A stretch of DNA of 64,000 bases from Bradyrhizobium sp. (GTDB taxonomy: Bacteria; Pseudomonadota; Alphaproteobacteria; Rhizobiales; Xanthobacteraceae). The stretch lies in assembly GCF_016219575.1 (NCBI RefSeq), contig NZ_JACRMG010000003.1, forward strand, positions 58,372-122,371. Reading direction: 5' to 3'. A program made the translations under genes and the position numbers. A model generated the notes under the pieces. That model made no database searches and was not told where the DNA came from. It saw only the letters and a list, made by a program, of their open reading frames with translations. Positions 16,071-24,593 of this stretch are shown here, in pieces. The first letter of the stretch is position 1. Every line of letters starts with the position of its first letter.

Positions 16071-17885
16071 TCAGCGGAATTCGATCCCCTCGAACTGGCC
16101 GTTGCTCCGCCACGCATCGATATATTTGAAATAGGCCAGCGCGCCGGCCGGGTGGCCGACACTGAGCTTCGCCGCGGGACCGGGCTCCTGTCCCTCGTTG
16201 TTGTAGTAGCCGGGCGTGCAGTCCTGCGAGCCGATCATCCGGCCGGGACCGGTGAGCAGCAGCTCGATCCAGCGGTCCTCGGCCTCCTTGCTGACCTCGA
16301 TTTGTTTGGCGCCGATCATGCGCGCGTGGCTCACCATCATGGCGATCGTGCGCGCGGCCTCGGTCAGATTGTGCGGCACGTTGGAGATCAGGTTGGCGCC
16401 CTGGGCCGGCTGCACGAAGAAGGCGTTCGGAAAGCCGTGGACGTGAATCCCGTGCTTGGTGCGCATGCCTGACGCCCAATAGTCCGACAGTTTTGCGCCG
16501 CCGCGGCCGGTCAGGTCGAAGCCGGCGCGGCGCTTGTACTCGGTGCCGACCTCGAAGCCGGAGGCGTAGATGATGCAATCGAGCGGATACTCCCTGCCCG
16601 CCACGACAACGCCGCTTTCGGTGATCTTCTCGACGCCCTTGCCGTCGGTATCGACCAGATGAGTGCCCGGCGTGTTGAACGCCTGAAGATACGCATCGTG
16701 GAAACACGGCCGCTTGCAGAGCTGGCGGTACCAGGCCTTGAGCCTGGCGGCGGTTTCGCGATCCCTGACGATGGTGTCGACCCGCGCGCGGATTTCCTCC
16801 ATCTTCTCGAAGTCGGAGTCTTCGAACGCCGCGAGCATGTTGGGCGGCGTCCTTTGCTCGCGGGGCAATTGAATGATCTTTGCGCGGATGCGCTTGTTCA
16901 GGTCAGTCCAGCCGTCCTGTACGAGATCGACATCCGCCGTGCCGCCGGCCTGGTTGGCCGTGAAATTCTCCAGCCAGCGCTGCTGCCAGCCCGGCGTCGC
17001 GATCTCGGCAAACCATTCTGGATCGATCGGCCCGTTGCCGCGGACATCGACCGAGGAGGGTGTGCGCTGGAAGACGTAGAGTTCCTTGGCCGCGCGTGCG
17101 AGGTGCGGCACGCACTGCACGGCCGTGGCGCCGGTGCCGATGATGCCGATGCGCTTGTCGGCGAGCTTCTCCATCAGCGCACCATCGGGATCTCCGCCGG
17201 TGTAGTCGTAGTCCCAGCGGCTGGTGTGGAACGAATGTCCCTTGAAAGACTCGATGCCGGGAATGCCGGGCAGCTTCGGCACGTGCAGCGGCCCGGTGCC
17301 CATGCCGACGAACTGCGCCGTGAAGGAATCGCCGCGCGTGGTGCGGATCAGCCAGCGCGATTTCGCCTCGTCCCAGTCGAGGCTCACGACCTCCGTGTGG
17401 AACAAGGCGTTGTCGTAGAGGCCGTACTTCCTGCCGATGCGTTGGCAATGCGCGAGGATTTCCGGCGCATGCGCATATTTCTCCGACGGCATGTGGCCGG
17501 TTTCTTCAAGCAGCGGCATGTACACCATCGAGGCGGTGTCGCACTGCGCGCCGGGATAGCGGTTCCAGTACCAGGTGCCGCCGAAATCCCCGCCCTTCTC
17601 GATGATGCGGACATCCCTGATGCCGGCCTCCGCCAGCCGCGCCGCCGTGACGAGGCCGGCAAAGCCGCCGCCGATGAAGGCGAAGGTGACATGATCGCTC
17701 TTCGGCGCGCGTGCCGTGACGGGCGTGTAGGGATCGTCGAGATAGTGGGCGAGCTGCCCCTTGATCTGGAGATACTGGTCGTTGCCGTCAGCGCGCAGCC
17801 GCTTGTTGCGCTCTTCCAGATATTTCTTGCGCAGCCATTCCTTGTCGTTCCCGGTCGTTTGCTGCGTTTGGTCCGTCATCGTCAT
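16071..17885 (-). CDS. Flavin-dependent Baeyer-Villiger monooxygenase (BVMO 1)
   Basis: Inserts oxygen next to a carbonyl, turning a ketone into an ester or lactone, with FAD and NADPH. 604 aa from the ATG at 17885. Seen: FAD Rossmann motif GGGFAGL (near 70), the BVMO fingerprint FKGHSFHTSRWD (near 212), and the NADPH Rossmann motif GTGATA. An N-terminal extension of about 60 residues (KYLEERNKRLRADGNDQYLQ) resembles the large-substrate BVMO group such as cyclopentadecanone monooxygenase (from memory). An in-frame ATG at 17924, five bases after GAGG, is an equally credible start. Middle gene of an operon with acyl-CoA dehydrogenase upstream and alkylsulfatase downstream. Confidence 0.92.
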   Translation of the reverse strand: MTMTDQTQQTTGNDKEWLRKKYLEERNKRLRADGNDQYLQIKGQLAHYLDDPYTPVTARAPKSDHVTFAFIGGGFAGLVTAARLAEAGIRDVRIIEKGGDFGGTWYWNRYPGAQCDTASMVYMPLLEETGHMPSEKYAHAPEILAHCQRIGRKYGLYDNALFHTEVVSLDWDEAKSRWLIRTTRGDSFTAQFVGMGTGPLHVPKLPGIPGIESFKGHSFHTSRWDYDYTGGDPDGALMEKLADKRIGIIGTGATAVQCVPHLARAAKELYVFQRTPSSVDVRGNGPIDPEWFAEIATPGWQQRWLENFTANQAGGTADVDLVQDGWTDLNKRIRAKIIQLPREQRTPPNMLAAFEDSDFEKMEEIRARVDTIVRDRETAARLKAWYRQLCKRPCFHDAYLQAFNTPGTHLVDTDGKGVEKITESGVVVAGREYPLDCIIYASGFEVGTEYKRRAGFDLTGRGGAKLSDYWASGMRTKHGIHVHGFPNAFFVQPAQGANLISNVPHNLTEAARTIAMMVSHARMIGAKQIEVSKEAEDRWIELLLTGPGRMIGSQDCTPGYYNNEGQEPGPAAKLSVGHPAGALAYFKYIDAWRSNGQFEGIEFR

Positions 17886-17931
17886 CGGCAAGTGCCTCTT
17901 CGGGGAAGTCCATCGTGACTTCATTATCGCC

Positions 17932-19176
17932 TCAGGCGGGGTGGGCCGCCAGATAGGGTGAATTGGCAATCGACCACGACGGCGTCGGCTCCATCCGGAA
18001 GATCTGCCGCAGATGCACCTCGTCGGGCCCGTCGCCGATCCGCAGCAGCCGGCCCCACGCCAGCGCCTGGTGGATCGGCGTATCTTCCGAGCCGCCCATC
18101 GCGCCGAACACCTGCATCGCGCGGTCTGCGATCCTCTGCAGCATCGCGGGCACCGCGACCTTGATCAGCGAGACGTCGCGCCAGGCGCCGTGATGGCCGC
18201 TCTGGTCGAGCCGCCAGGCGCAGCGATAGGCGAGCAGCCGGGCCTGCTCCAGCTCGACGCGGGACTCGGCGATCCAGCGCTGCACGGTGTCGTATTGGAT
18301 GATGGTGCGGCCGAAGGTCGAGCGCTCCATCGCGCGCACCATCATCAACTCGATCAGCAGCTCGCACAACCCGATCGAGCGCATGCAGTGGTGGATGCGC
18401 GCGGGGCCGAGCCGGACCTGCGCCACCTTGAAGCCGTCGCCCTCGGCGCCGAGCAGGTTTTCCGCGGGCACGCGGACATTCTCGAAGGTCAGCTCGCCGA
18501 TCGGCGCGACGTGATCCTGACAGCCCATCCAACTCAGCCGGCGCACCAGGCGGACGCCCGGCGCATCCATCGGCACCATGATGCAGGAATGGCGGCCCGT
18601 GCGATCCGCGTCCGAATTGCTCACGCCCATCACGATCAGGAAGCTGCAGCGCGGATGCGCCGCGCCCGTGATGAACCATTTGCGGCCGTTGATGACGTAG
18701 TCGCTGCCGTTACGCTCCATCCTGGTGGCAATGTTGGTTGCGTCGGACGAGGCGACATCCGGCTCGGTCATGCCGAAGGCCGATCGGGTCTGCGCTTCCA
18801 GCAGCGGACGCAGCCAGCGCGCCTTCTGCTCAGGCGTCGCGCAGTTCTGCAGCGCGATCATATTGGGCACATCGGGGGCCTGGCAGTTGAAGACTTCCGG
18901 CGCCCAGAACAGCCGGCCCATGATCTCCGCCAGCGGCGCGTATTCGAGGTTGGACAATCTCGTGCCCGGCTCGTCGGAAGCAAGCTCGGGCAGACCGAGA
19001 TTCCAGAGGCCCGCGGCACGCGCTTTCTGCTGCAGGTCAGCCATGAAGGGCGGCGCGTCAGGGTTGGCCGCGACATGCTCAAGCCAGGCGCGGTGCCGCG
19101 GCAGCACTTCCCGGTCGAAGAAGGCCTGCAGCCTCCCGCGCCACTGCTCCGATCGCCCGGACAGATCGAAATCCAT
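17932..19176 (-). CDS. Acyl-CoA dehydrogenase family protein
   Basis: FAD enzyme oxidising acyl-CoA thioesters to enoyl-CoA. 414 aa. The start at 19176 has GGAGGA just upstream. Visible: the helical N-terminal domain, the FAD/substrate block SAFGMTEPDVASSDATNIAT, RKWFITGAAHPRC, and the C-terminal helical part RSTFGRTIIQYDTVQRWIAE with QVFGAMGGSEDTPIHQ. This arrangement is shared with the ACAD10/11-like and fungal-type acyl-CoA dehydrogenases. First gene of a minus-strand operon with BVMO 1 and alkylsulfatase, divergent from an IclR regulator. The chain length it uses cannot be read from sequence. Confidence 0.92.
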   Translation of the reverse strand: MDFDLSGRSEQWRGRLQAFFDREVLPRHRAWLEHVAANPDAPPFMADLQQKARAAGLWNLGLPELASDEPGTRLSNLEYAPLAEIMGRLFWAPEVFNCQAPDVPNMIALQNCATPEQKARWLRPLLEAQTRSAFGMTEPDVASSDATNIATRMERNGSDYVINGRKWFITGAAHPRCSFLIVMGVSNSDADRTGRHSCIMVPMDAPGVRLVRRLSWMGCQDHVAPIGELTFENVRVPAENLLGAEGDGFKVAQVRLGPARIHHCMRSIGLCELLIELMMVRAMERSTFGRTIIQYDTVQRWIAESRVELEQARLLAYRCAWRLDQSGHHGAWRDVSLIKVAVPAMLQRIADRAMQVFGAMGGSEDTPIHQALAWGRLLRIGDGPDEVHLRQIFRMEPTPSWSIANSPYLAAHPA

Positions 19177-19219
19177 GCTTCCTCCCGCCTTTTGGCGGTG
19201 AGATAAGCCGATATCGACA

Positions 19220-19239
19220 CAAAACGCAAATTCGTTTTG
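19220..19239. promoter_or_regulatory. Candidate IclR operator (CAAAACG-N6-CGTTTTG)
   Basis: Perfect 7-bp inverted repeat with a six-base spacer, centred between the acyl-CoA dehydrogenase start (19176) and the IclR start (19281). A TTGACA-like hexamer at 19245-19250 overlaps the same 100-base region. IclR-family proteins usually bind such A/T-rich palindromes next to their own gene. Confidence 0.5.
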
Positions 19240-19280
19240 ATATATTGACAAGATCGATCATAGGAGGCCATTATTTTGTC

Positions 19281-20069
19281 ATGACTGCCGTCCTCACGAC
19301 TGTCGAACCACAGGCCGATCCCTCGTTCGCGACCACGCTCGCGCACGGGCTCGATGTGCTGGCAGCCTTCCGCAACAATCCCGGTCCGCTGTCCAATGCC
19401 GAACTCGCGGCACGTACCGGCCTGTCCCGGCCGACGGTGTCGCGGCTCACCTACACGCTGGCGCAACTCGGCTATCTCAAGCGCGATACTAAGGGCTTCG
19501 TGCTCGGGCTTGGCGTGCTGGCGGCCGCCTACCCGGTCCTGTCGGCACTGAAAGTGCGGCAGCTTGCGCGCCCCCTGATGCGCGATTTCGCGGCCTATGC
19601 CGGCGGTACCGTCTCGATCGCGATGCCGTTCGGACTCGACTTCATCTATGTCGAGACGCTGCGTACGACCGATGCCGTACCGCATGTGCCCGACGTCGGC
19701 TTCACCGGAGCGATCGTAACGACCGCGGTCGGCCGCGCCCTGTTGTCGCTCTATACGAAGGAAGAACTCGACGGATATGTCGCCAAAGTGAAAGCCGAGC
19801 AGCCGCAGGACGTCGACTATGTGATGAAGCGGACCCTGCCCGATATCAAGCTTTGCCGCGAACGCGGCTTTGCGATTTCACTCGGCGAATGGCGGCGCGA
19901 GATCTTTGGCGTTGCCGCGCCGCTCTACCGCACGCCGTCGGGCGATTGCCTCTCCGTCAATTGCGGCATCCCCTCGTTTCGATTTTCCGCCGAGCAGATC
20001 GAGCGCGAATGCGGACCGCGCATGCTTGGGCTCGCGCGCAGCATCAGATCGCTGGTCGCCAACGCCTGA
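19281..20069 (+). CDS. IclR family transcriptional regulator
   Basis: 262 aa. N-terminal winged helix (residues about 15-75: AELAARTGLSRPTVSRLTYTL, then GYLKRDTKGFVLG) and C-terminal GAF-like ligand-binding domain ending at EQIERECGPRMLGLARSIRS. The frame opens at 19245, but the ATG at 19281 with AGGAGG 13 bases upstream gives the usual N-terminus. It faces the acyl-CoA dehydrogenase/BVMO/alkylsulfatase operon, and a Bug-type binding protein follows 51 bases downstream, so both are candidate targets. Ligand unknown. Confidence 0.9.
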   Translation: MTAVLTTVEPQADPSFATTLAHGLDVLAAFRNNPGPLSNAELAARTGLSRPTVSRLTYTLAQLGYLKRDTKGFVLGLGVLAAAYPVLSALKVRQLARPLMRDFAAYAGGTVSIAMPFGLDFIYVETLRTTDAVPHVPDVGFTGAIVTTAVGRALLSLYTKEELDGYVAKVKAEQPQDVDYVMKRTLPDIKLCRERGFAISLGEWRREIFGVAAPLYRTPSGDCLSVNCGIPSFRFSAEQIERECGPRMLGLARSIRSLVANA

Positions 20070-20081
20070 CGTTACTGACAA

Positions 20082-20099
20082 GCGCCGCTCGAACGGCGC
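20082..20099. terminator. Hairpin after IclR gene
   Basis: GCGCCG and CGGCGC form a 6-bp stem with a six-base loop, 12 bases after the IclR stop. Only a short run of T follows, so it is a weak terminator candidate in front of the Bug-family gene. Confidence 0.35.
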
Positions 20100-20120
20100 G
20101 GTTTGAGGTGGGAGGGAAGT

Positions 20121-21101
20121 ATGAGCCGGACCGGGGCCGTGTCGAGCTTTATTGCCGCCGTTGCATTGCTGCTTGGTGGCAGCGCCGTGGTGCAGGCGCA
20201 GGACGATTGGCCGAGCCGGCCGATCCGGATCATCGTCCCCTACCCCGCCGGCGGCATCGTCGACATGGTGGCGCGCACCGTCACCGAGCAGGTCGGACGC
20301 GATCTCAAGGCTACCGTCGTCGTCGAGGCACGTCCCGGCGGCAACAGCAATATCGGCACTGCCGCTGTCGCGCGCAGCGATCCCGACGGATACACCTGGC
20401 TGGTCACTGGGCCTGCGGCGCTGGTCAATCCCGGGCTCTACAAGGACGCCGGCTGGGACGCCATGAAGGACCTCAAATGCGTCGGGCTTGCGGTCTGGAC
20501 GCAAAGCGTGGCGGTGGTCAATCCGACGCTGCCGGCGAAGACGATCGGCGAGTTCGTGGAACTCGCTCGCAGCAAGCCGGGCCAGCTCAACTTCGGCAAT
20601 CCCGGGACGGGATCGTCGATCGATCTCTCCGCGCAAAAGCTGTTTCAGGCCGCCAACATCAAGCTGACCAATGTCGGCTACAAGGGCCAGCCGCAAGCGC
20701 TGGTCGACCTCATCACCAATCTGATGCATTTCGAGATCGTCTCGATGGCGTTGGCGCTGCCGCACATCAAGCAAGGCACCATCAAGCCGCTCGCCGTACT
20801 CACCCACAACCGCGTCAATGACCTGCCTGACGTGCCGACCATCGCCGAAGCCGGCTATCCGGAAGCCGCCTACGTGCCGTGGTACGGCATCTATGTGCCG
20901 TCAGGCACGCCCGACGCACTTGCCGGGAAGATCAACGCCGCCATCAGCAAGGCGCTGGAAAGTCCGGAAGTACAGCGACAGCTCTCCGTGACCGATATTC
21001 CGGGCAAGCCGATGTCGCTGCGCGACCTCGCCGCGCTGATGAAGACCGATCACGAGAAGCTCACCACGGTGGTGAAAACCGCGGGCATGGCGCTGCAATA
21101 G
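20121..21101 (+). CDS. Periplasmic substrate-binding protein, Bug/TctC family
   Basis: 326 aa binding protein of the tripartite tricarboxylate-transporter type. Start at 20121 follows GGGAGG. Signal peptide to about residue 27 (cleavage near VVQAQ). Family motifs: WPSRPIRIIVPYPAGGIVD, VVEARPGGNSNIGT and the closing PDVPTIAEAGYP. Such proteins bind carboxylates (citrate, aromatic and amino acids). No TctA/TctB membrane genes are adjacent, which is common for orphan Bug proteins. It follows the IclR gene on the same strand and may supply ligand for the enzymes of the facing operon (inference). Confidence 0.9.
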   Translation: MSRTGAVSSFIAAVALLLGGSAVVQAQDDWPSRPIRIIVPYPAGGIVDMVARTVTEQVGRDLKATVVVEARPGGNSNIGTAAVARSDPDGYTWLVTGPAALVNPGLYKDAGWDAMKDLKCVGLAVWTQSVAVVNPTLPAKTIGEFVELARSKPGQLNFGNPGTGSSIDLSAQKLFQAANIKLTNVGYKGQPQALVDLITNLMHFEIVSMALALPHIKQGTIKPLAVLTHNRVNDLPDVPTIAEAGYPEAAYVPWYGIYVPSGTPDALAGKINAAISKALESPEVQRQLSVTDIPGKPMSLRDLAALMKTDHEKLTTVVKTAGMALQ

Positions 21102-21109
21102 CGCCGCAC

Positions 21110-22294
21110 TCAGGCAGCGCGACGCGAGGCGGCCGTCTTGTCGGCCATCCCCGGAGAATCTTCCGGCGGCGGCAGATCGCTTGCGAATACATAGCCGCCG
21201 CGGAACGCCTTGGCCTGGTAGAGCGCCCGGTCGGAACGCGATAGCAGCGCTTCCACGGAAATACCGTCCATGGGCGCGACGGCGACGCCGACGCTGGCGC
21301 CGATCACGATATCCTGCCCATCGACGCAGTAGGGCGAGCTGACGGTTTCGAAGATGCGTTTGGCCATGGCCTCCGCATGGTCCCGCGAGCTCACCGCCCG
21401 CTGCGCCAGGATGAATTCGTCGCCGCCCATGCGGACCAGCAGATCGCCCTCGCCGGCAATGGATTTCAGCCGGCCCGCCACCTGCCGCAGCAAGGCATCG
21501 CCGAGGGGGTGCCCGAACCTGTCGTTGGCCGCCTTGAAATGATCGAGATCGATCGAATGCACCGCCACCATGCGCTGACCGCAATCCGCAATGAGCTGCG
21601 CCAGGTCGGAGGTCAACGCCGTGCGGTTGAACAGTCCGGTCATCGGATCCCTGCGCGCCATCTGCTCGAATTCGCGCTTCAGCGTGATGTGAACCAGATT
21701 GGCATTGTAGGACTGCCGGACCATCTCGAAACTGCCGACGAGGTAAATCGCAAACAGCAGGCCGAGCCCGACATGGGCTGCATCCAGCGGCTGCAGGAAC
21801 GTCGCAACGATCACCGGAATGCCGGTGATGCCGAGGTCCAGGATCGCCACGACCGGCCGCAGCGACAGCCGCGCGACGACACCCGCGCCGAAGCCGAAGC
21901 CAAGGCCGGTCGCCATCGCCGAGCAGGCCGCATCGCCGAGAAACACGCAGCGGGCGGCAAATACGCCGATCAGGAAGGCGGTCGCGACGCTGCCCATCGC
22001 ATACCGCCACTCCCAGCGAACCGCCTCTTTCCGGTCGAGCGCCGGCTTGCGCGCGACGCGGCGGCGGAACGCGACGACGTCGACGGAGCGGGCAATCGCA
22101 AGGATCAGGCCGGCTGCGGTGAGAATCCAGGTGAAGACGTCGCTGGTCTGCCAGGCAGCGATGCTGCCGACGATCAACTGGGCGAGACCCGTGAGTGCGA
22201 TCGGGACCAGCGAGCCATAAAGCGTCGCAATGATGTCCATATAGACGGAATCGGAAATCGAATCCGTACGCGAATGTTCGTGTTTGAAAAACAT
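21110..22294 (-). CDS. Membrane-bound GGDEF-domain diguanylate cyclase
   Basis: Makes cyclic di-GMP. 394 aa. The N-terminal ~205 residues hold about six hydrophobic segments forming a membrane sensor. The GGDEF domain begins near RRDPMTGLFNR and has an intact active site, VRMGGDEFI. The inhibitory RxxD site expected just before it reads GEGD, so Arg is missing and product inhibition may be lost. ATG at 22294 follows GGGGGGAG; the frame extends to a GTG at 22318. It lies after the ABC transporter genes on the same strand with a 126-base gap; a small CCCCAGTATGGGG hairpin overlaps its start region. Confidence 0.9.
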   Translation of the reverse strand: MFFKHEHSRTDSISDSVYMDIIATLYGSLVPIALTGLAQLIVGSIAAWQTSDVFTWILTAAGLILAIARSVDVVAFRRRVARKPALDRKEAVRWEWRYAMGSVATAFLIGVFAARCVFLGDAACSAMATGLGFGFGAGVVARLSLRPVVAILDLGITGIPVIVATFLQPLDAAHVGLGLLFAIYLVGSFEMVRQSYNANLVHITLKREFEQMARRDPMTGLFNRTALTSDLAQLIADCGQRMVAVHSIDLDHFKAANDRFGHPLGDALLRQVAGRLKSIAGEGDLLVRMGGDEFILAQRAVSSRDHAEAMAKRIFETVSSPYCVDGQDIVIGASVGVAVAPMDGISVEALLSRSDRALYQAKAFRGGYVFASDLPPPEDSPGMADKTAASRRAA

Positions 22295-22420
22295 GGCTCC
22301 CCCCAGTATGGGGAGCACCCTACAGAAGACGCGTAAATCGACGGTCCTTGCGATCGATAAAATTGAATCGAAGTCTGCCGGTTAGCGAATCACTAACCCT
22401 GACCGGCACACCGGGCGCTG

Positions 22421-23521
22421 CTACTCGGAGGACGACGGCCCCGTGTCGCGATAGGCCCAGCAGGAATCGCGCGGCAGCGAAACCTGCGTCTCGACGCCCA
22501 CCTGATGCCGCGCGGCGGTGCCGAGCTCAAGCACCTCCAGCCTGCGGCCGAACAGGTCGATGTCATAGGCGGTCTGCGTGCCCTGGTAACGGCGATCCGT
22601 CACACGCGCCGGATAGACGTTGCCGCCTTGGCCGCCGATCGTGATGTTCTCCGGCCGGAGCGCAATCCGCACCTTGTCGTTGACATCCAGCGCATGCAGC
22701 AGCGCGACCTCGCCACTGCGTCCGTCGCCGAAATCGACGGTGCCGAACTTGCCGTTGCGCGCTACCAGCGTGCCGGCGAGCTCGTTGGTCGCGCCGGTGA
22801 AATTGGCGACGAAGAGATCGGCCGGACGGTTATAGATCTCGTCGGGCGTTCCCATCTGCAGCAGCTTGCCGTCGCGCATCACCCCGATGCGGTCGCCGAG
22901 CACCACCGCTTCGGCCTGGTCATGGGTGACATAGAGCGCCGTCATGCCGGTCCGCTTGAGGATGGTCCGCAGATCGTCGCGCAGGCGCAGGCGCAACTTG
23001 GCATCGAGATTGGACAAGGGCTCGTCGAGCAGCAGAAGCTGCGGCCGGTACACGATGCTGCGCGCCAGCGCCACGCGCTGCATCTGACCGCCCGACAACG
23101 CCACCACGGGGCGATCGGTGTATTCGGAGAGGCCGACCAGCGTCAGCACCTCCTCGACCTTGCGATTGGCATCCGCGCGAGAGAGTTTCCGGTGCTTGAG
23201 CGGATAGATCACGTTCTGCCGCACTGTCATATGCGGCCACACCGCATAGGACTGGAACACCATGCCGAGGTCGCGCAGCCGCGGCGGCACCAGAATGCCG
23301 CGCGACGGTGACGACACGAGATTGCCGCCGATCGAAATCTCCCCGCCGGTCGGATGCTCCAGCCCGGCGACGCAGCGCAGGGTCGTTGTCTTGCCGCACC
23401 CGGAAGGCCCGAGCAGCACGACGATCTCGCCCGCGGGCACGGAAAAGCTGACGCCGTCGACCGCGGGCCGGCCGACGGCAAACTGCTTGCGCAGGTCTGT
23501 GACTTCCAGCGTTGCGGTCAT
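22421..23521 (-). CDS. ABC transporter ATPase, Fe3+/spermidine type with TOBE domain
   Basis: 366 aa ATPase of the PotA/FbpC family. Walker A GPSGCGKTT near residue 38, ALSGGQMQRVALARSI signature, LLLLDEPLSNLDAKLR Walker B, and H-loop YVTHDQAEA. The C-terminal ~120 residues are the TOBE regulatory domain (RIALRPENITIGGQGG). It follows the binding protein by 24 bases and completes a permease-binding protein-ATPase operon. Substrates in this family include ferric iron, polyamines, phosphonates, thiamine and sugar phosphates, so none is assigned. Confidence 0.92.
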   Translation of the reverse strand: MTATLEVTDLRKQFAVGRPAVDGVSFSVPAGEIVVLLGPSGCGKTTTLRCVAGLEHPTGGEISIGGNLVSSPSRGILVPPRLRDLGMVFQSYAVWPHMTVRQNVIYPLKHRKLSRADANRKVEEVLTLVGLSEYTDRPVVALSGGQMQRVALARSIVYRPQLLLLDEPLSNLDAKLRLRLRDDLRTILKRTGMTALYVTHDQAEAVVLGDRIGVMRDGKLLQMGTPDEIYNRPADLFVANFTGATNELAGTLVARNGKFGTVDFGDGRSGEVALLHALDVNDKVRIALRPENITIGGQGGNVYPARVTDRRYQGTQTAYDIDLFGRRLEVLELGTAARHQVGVETQVSLPRDSCWAYRDTGPSSSE

Positions 23522-23545
23522 GATCGCCTGGATCTCATGCGCCGC

Positions 23546-24571
23546 TCATTGCCGGTAACCGAACGTCTTGTCCCACTCCGAGACCCAGGCCTTGTGCAGC
23601 TTCACATACTCGTCGAATTTGGGATACCAGACCTTCACCACCTTCGGATCGAAGCCTTCGGGATAAACCGGCGCCTCCTTCAGCGAAGTGAGGTTGCCGA
23701 ACTCCTTGATCATGAAAGCCTGGCCCTCCTTCGACAGGCACCAGTTGAGGAACAGCTTTGCGGCATTCGGATGCGCGGCCGTCTTCGGGATACCGGTCGC
23801 ATATGGATTGGCTGGCGCGCCTTCAGGCGGGAAGAAGATCTTGATCGGGGCGCCGTCCTTCTGCTTCGGATAGATGGCGTTGTAGAGCAACGGCCCCATC
23901 GCGATCTCGCCGCGCACCAGCGAGTCCGACATCGGCGCGCCCGAGGGATAGAGGACAGGACGAGTGGCGGCCTGTTTTGCCCAGTAGTCCTCGCCCAGCA
24001 CCTGGCGCTCGAACATGATGCGGGTCCAGGTGGTGCCGCCGGATTGCGCGAACACCTGCCCGGTCATCTTGTCATATTGCGGCTTGGTCAGGTCCCACCA
24101 GTTCTTCGGCGGGTCCTTCACCAGCTCCGTGTTGTAGGCGATCGACCACACCAGCGTGGCGCGGGGCCACAGCTTCGGCGAGACCTGCGCCTCCGGATTG
24201 TAGTCGGCTGCATTCGGCGGCGCGTAGTCCTGGAACAGGTCGACCAGTTCGGACATCAGCGCACGGTCGGAATGATCGATCACATCGGCGATCAGCTTTC
24301 CGGCGGCCGCCTCGGTCTTGACGCGGGTGATGAGCTGACCGCCGGGCGCGCGCACCATCTCGATCTTGATCTCGGGAAAGCGCTTGTTGAAGGCCTTGAT
24401 GACCTGCTGCTCCACCTCGGCGAAATTGGCTGTGTAGTAGACGAGCTTGCCCTCCGCCTTGGCGGCTGCGATCAGTTCAGGCGAGCCGACGTCCTGCGCC
24501 ATTGCGGGCATCGCGGTCAGCAGAGCGGCTCCGGCAAGGCCGGTGAGCCGGGCGATGATCATTTTCCTCAT
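23546..24571 (-). CDS. Periplasmic substrate-binding protein, Fe3+/ferric type (SBP_bac_6-like)
   Basis: 341 aa. ATG at 24571 follows GGAGGAGAG. Signal peptide to about residue 24 (cleavage near AMPAMAQD). The mature start ELIAAAKAEGKLVYYTAN is typical of the AfuA/FbpA-like group. FbpA proteins coordinate iron with paired tyrosines near the C-terminus; here GPLLYNAIYPKQ shows tyrosines but not the classical YY pair, so iron is not certain. It lies between its permease and ATPase genes. Confidence 0.9.
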   Translation of the reverse strand: MRKMIIARLTGLAGAALLTAMPAMAQDVGSPELIAAAKAEGKLVYYTANFAEVEQQVIKAFNKRFPEIKIEMVRAPGGQLITRVKTEAAAGKLIADVIDHSDRALMSELVDLFQDYAPPNAADYNPEAQVSPKLWPRATLVWSIAYNTELVKDPPKNWWDLTKPQYDKMTGQVFAQSGGTTWTRIMFERQVLGEDYWAKQAATRPVLYPSGAPMSDSLVRGEIAMGPLLYNAIYPKQKDGAPIKIFFPPEGAPANPYATGIPKTAAHPNAAKLFLNWCLSKEGQAFMIKEFGNLTSLKEAPVYPEGFDPKVVKVWYPKFDEYVKLHKAWVSEWDKTFGYRQ

Positions 24572-24593
24572 GGCCTCTCCTCCCATTTTTGTT

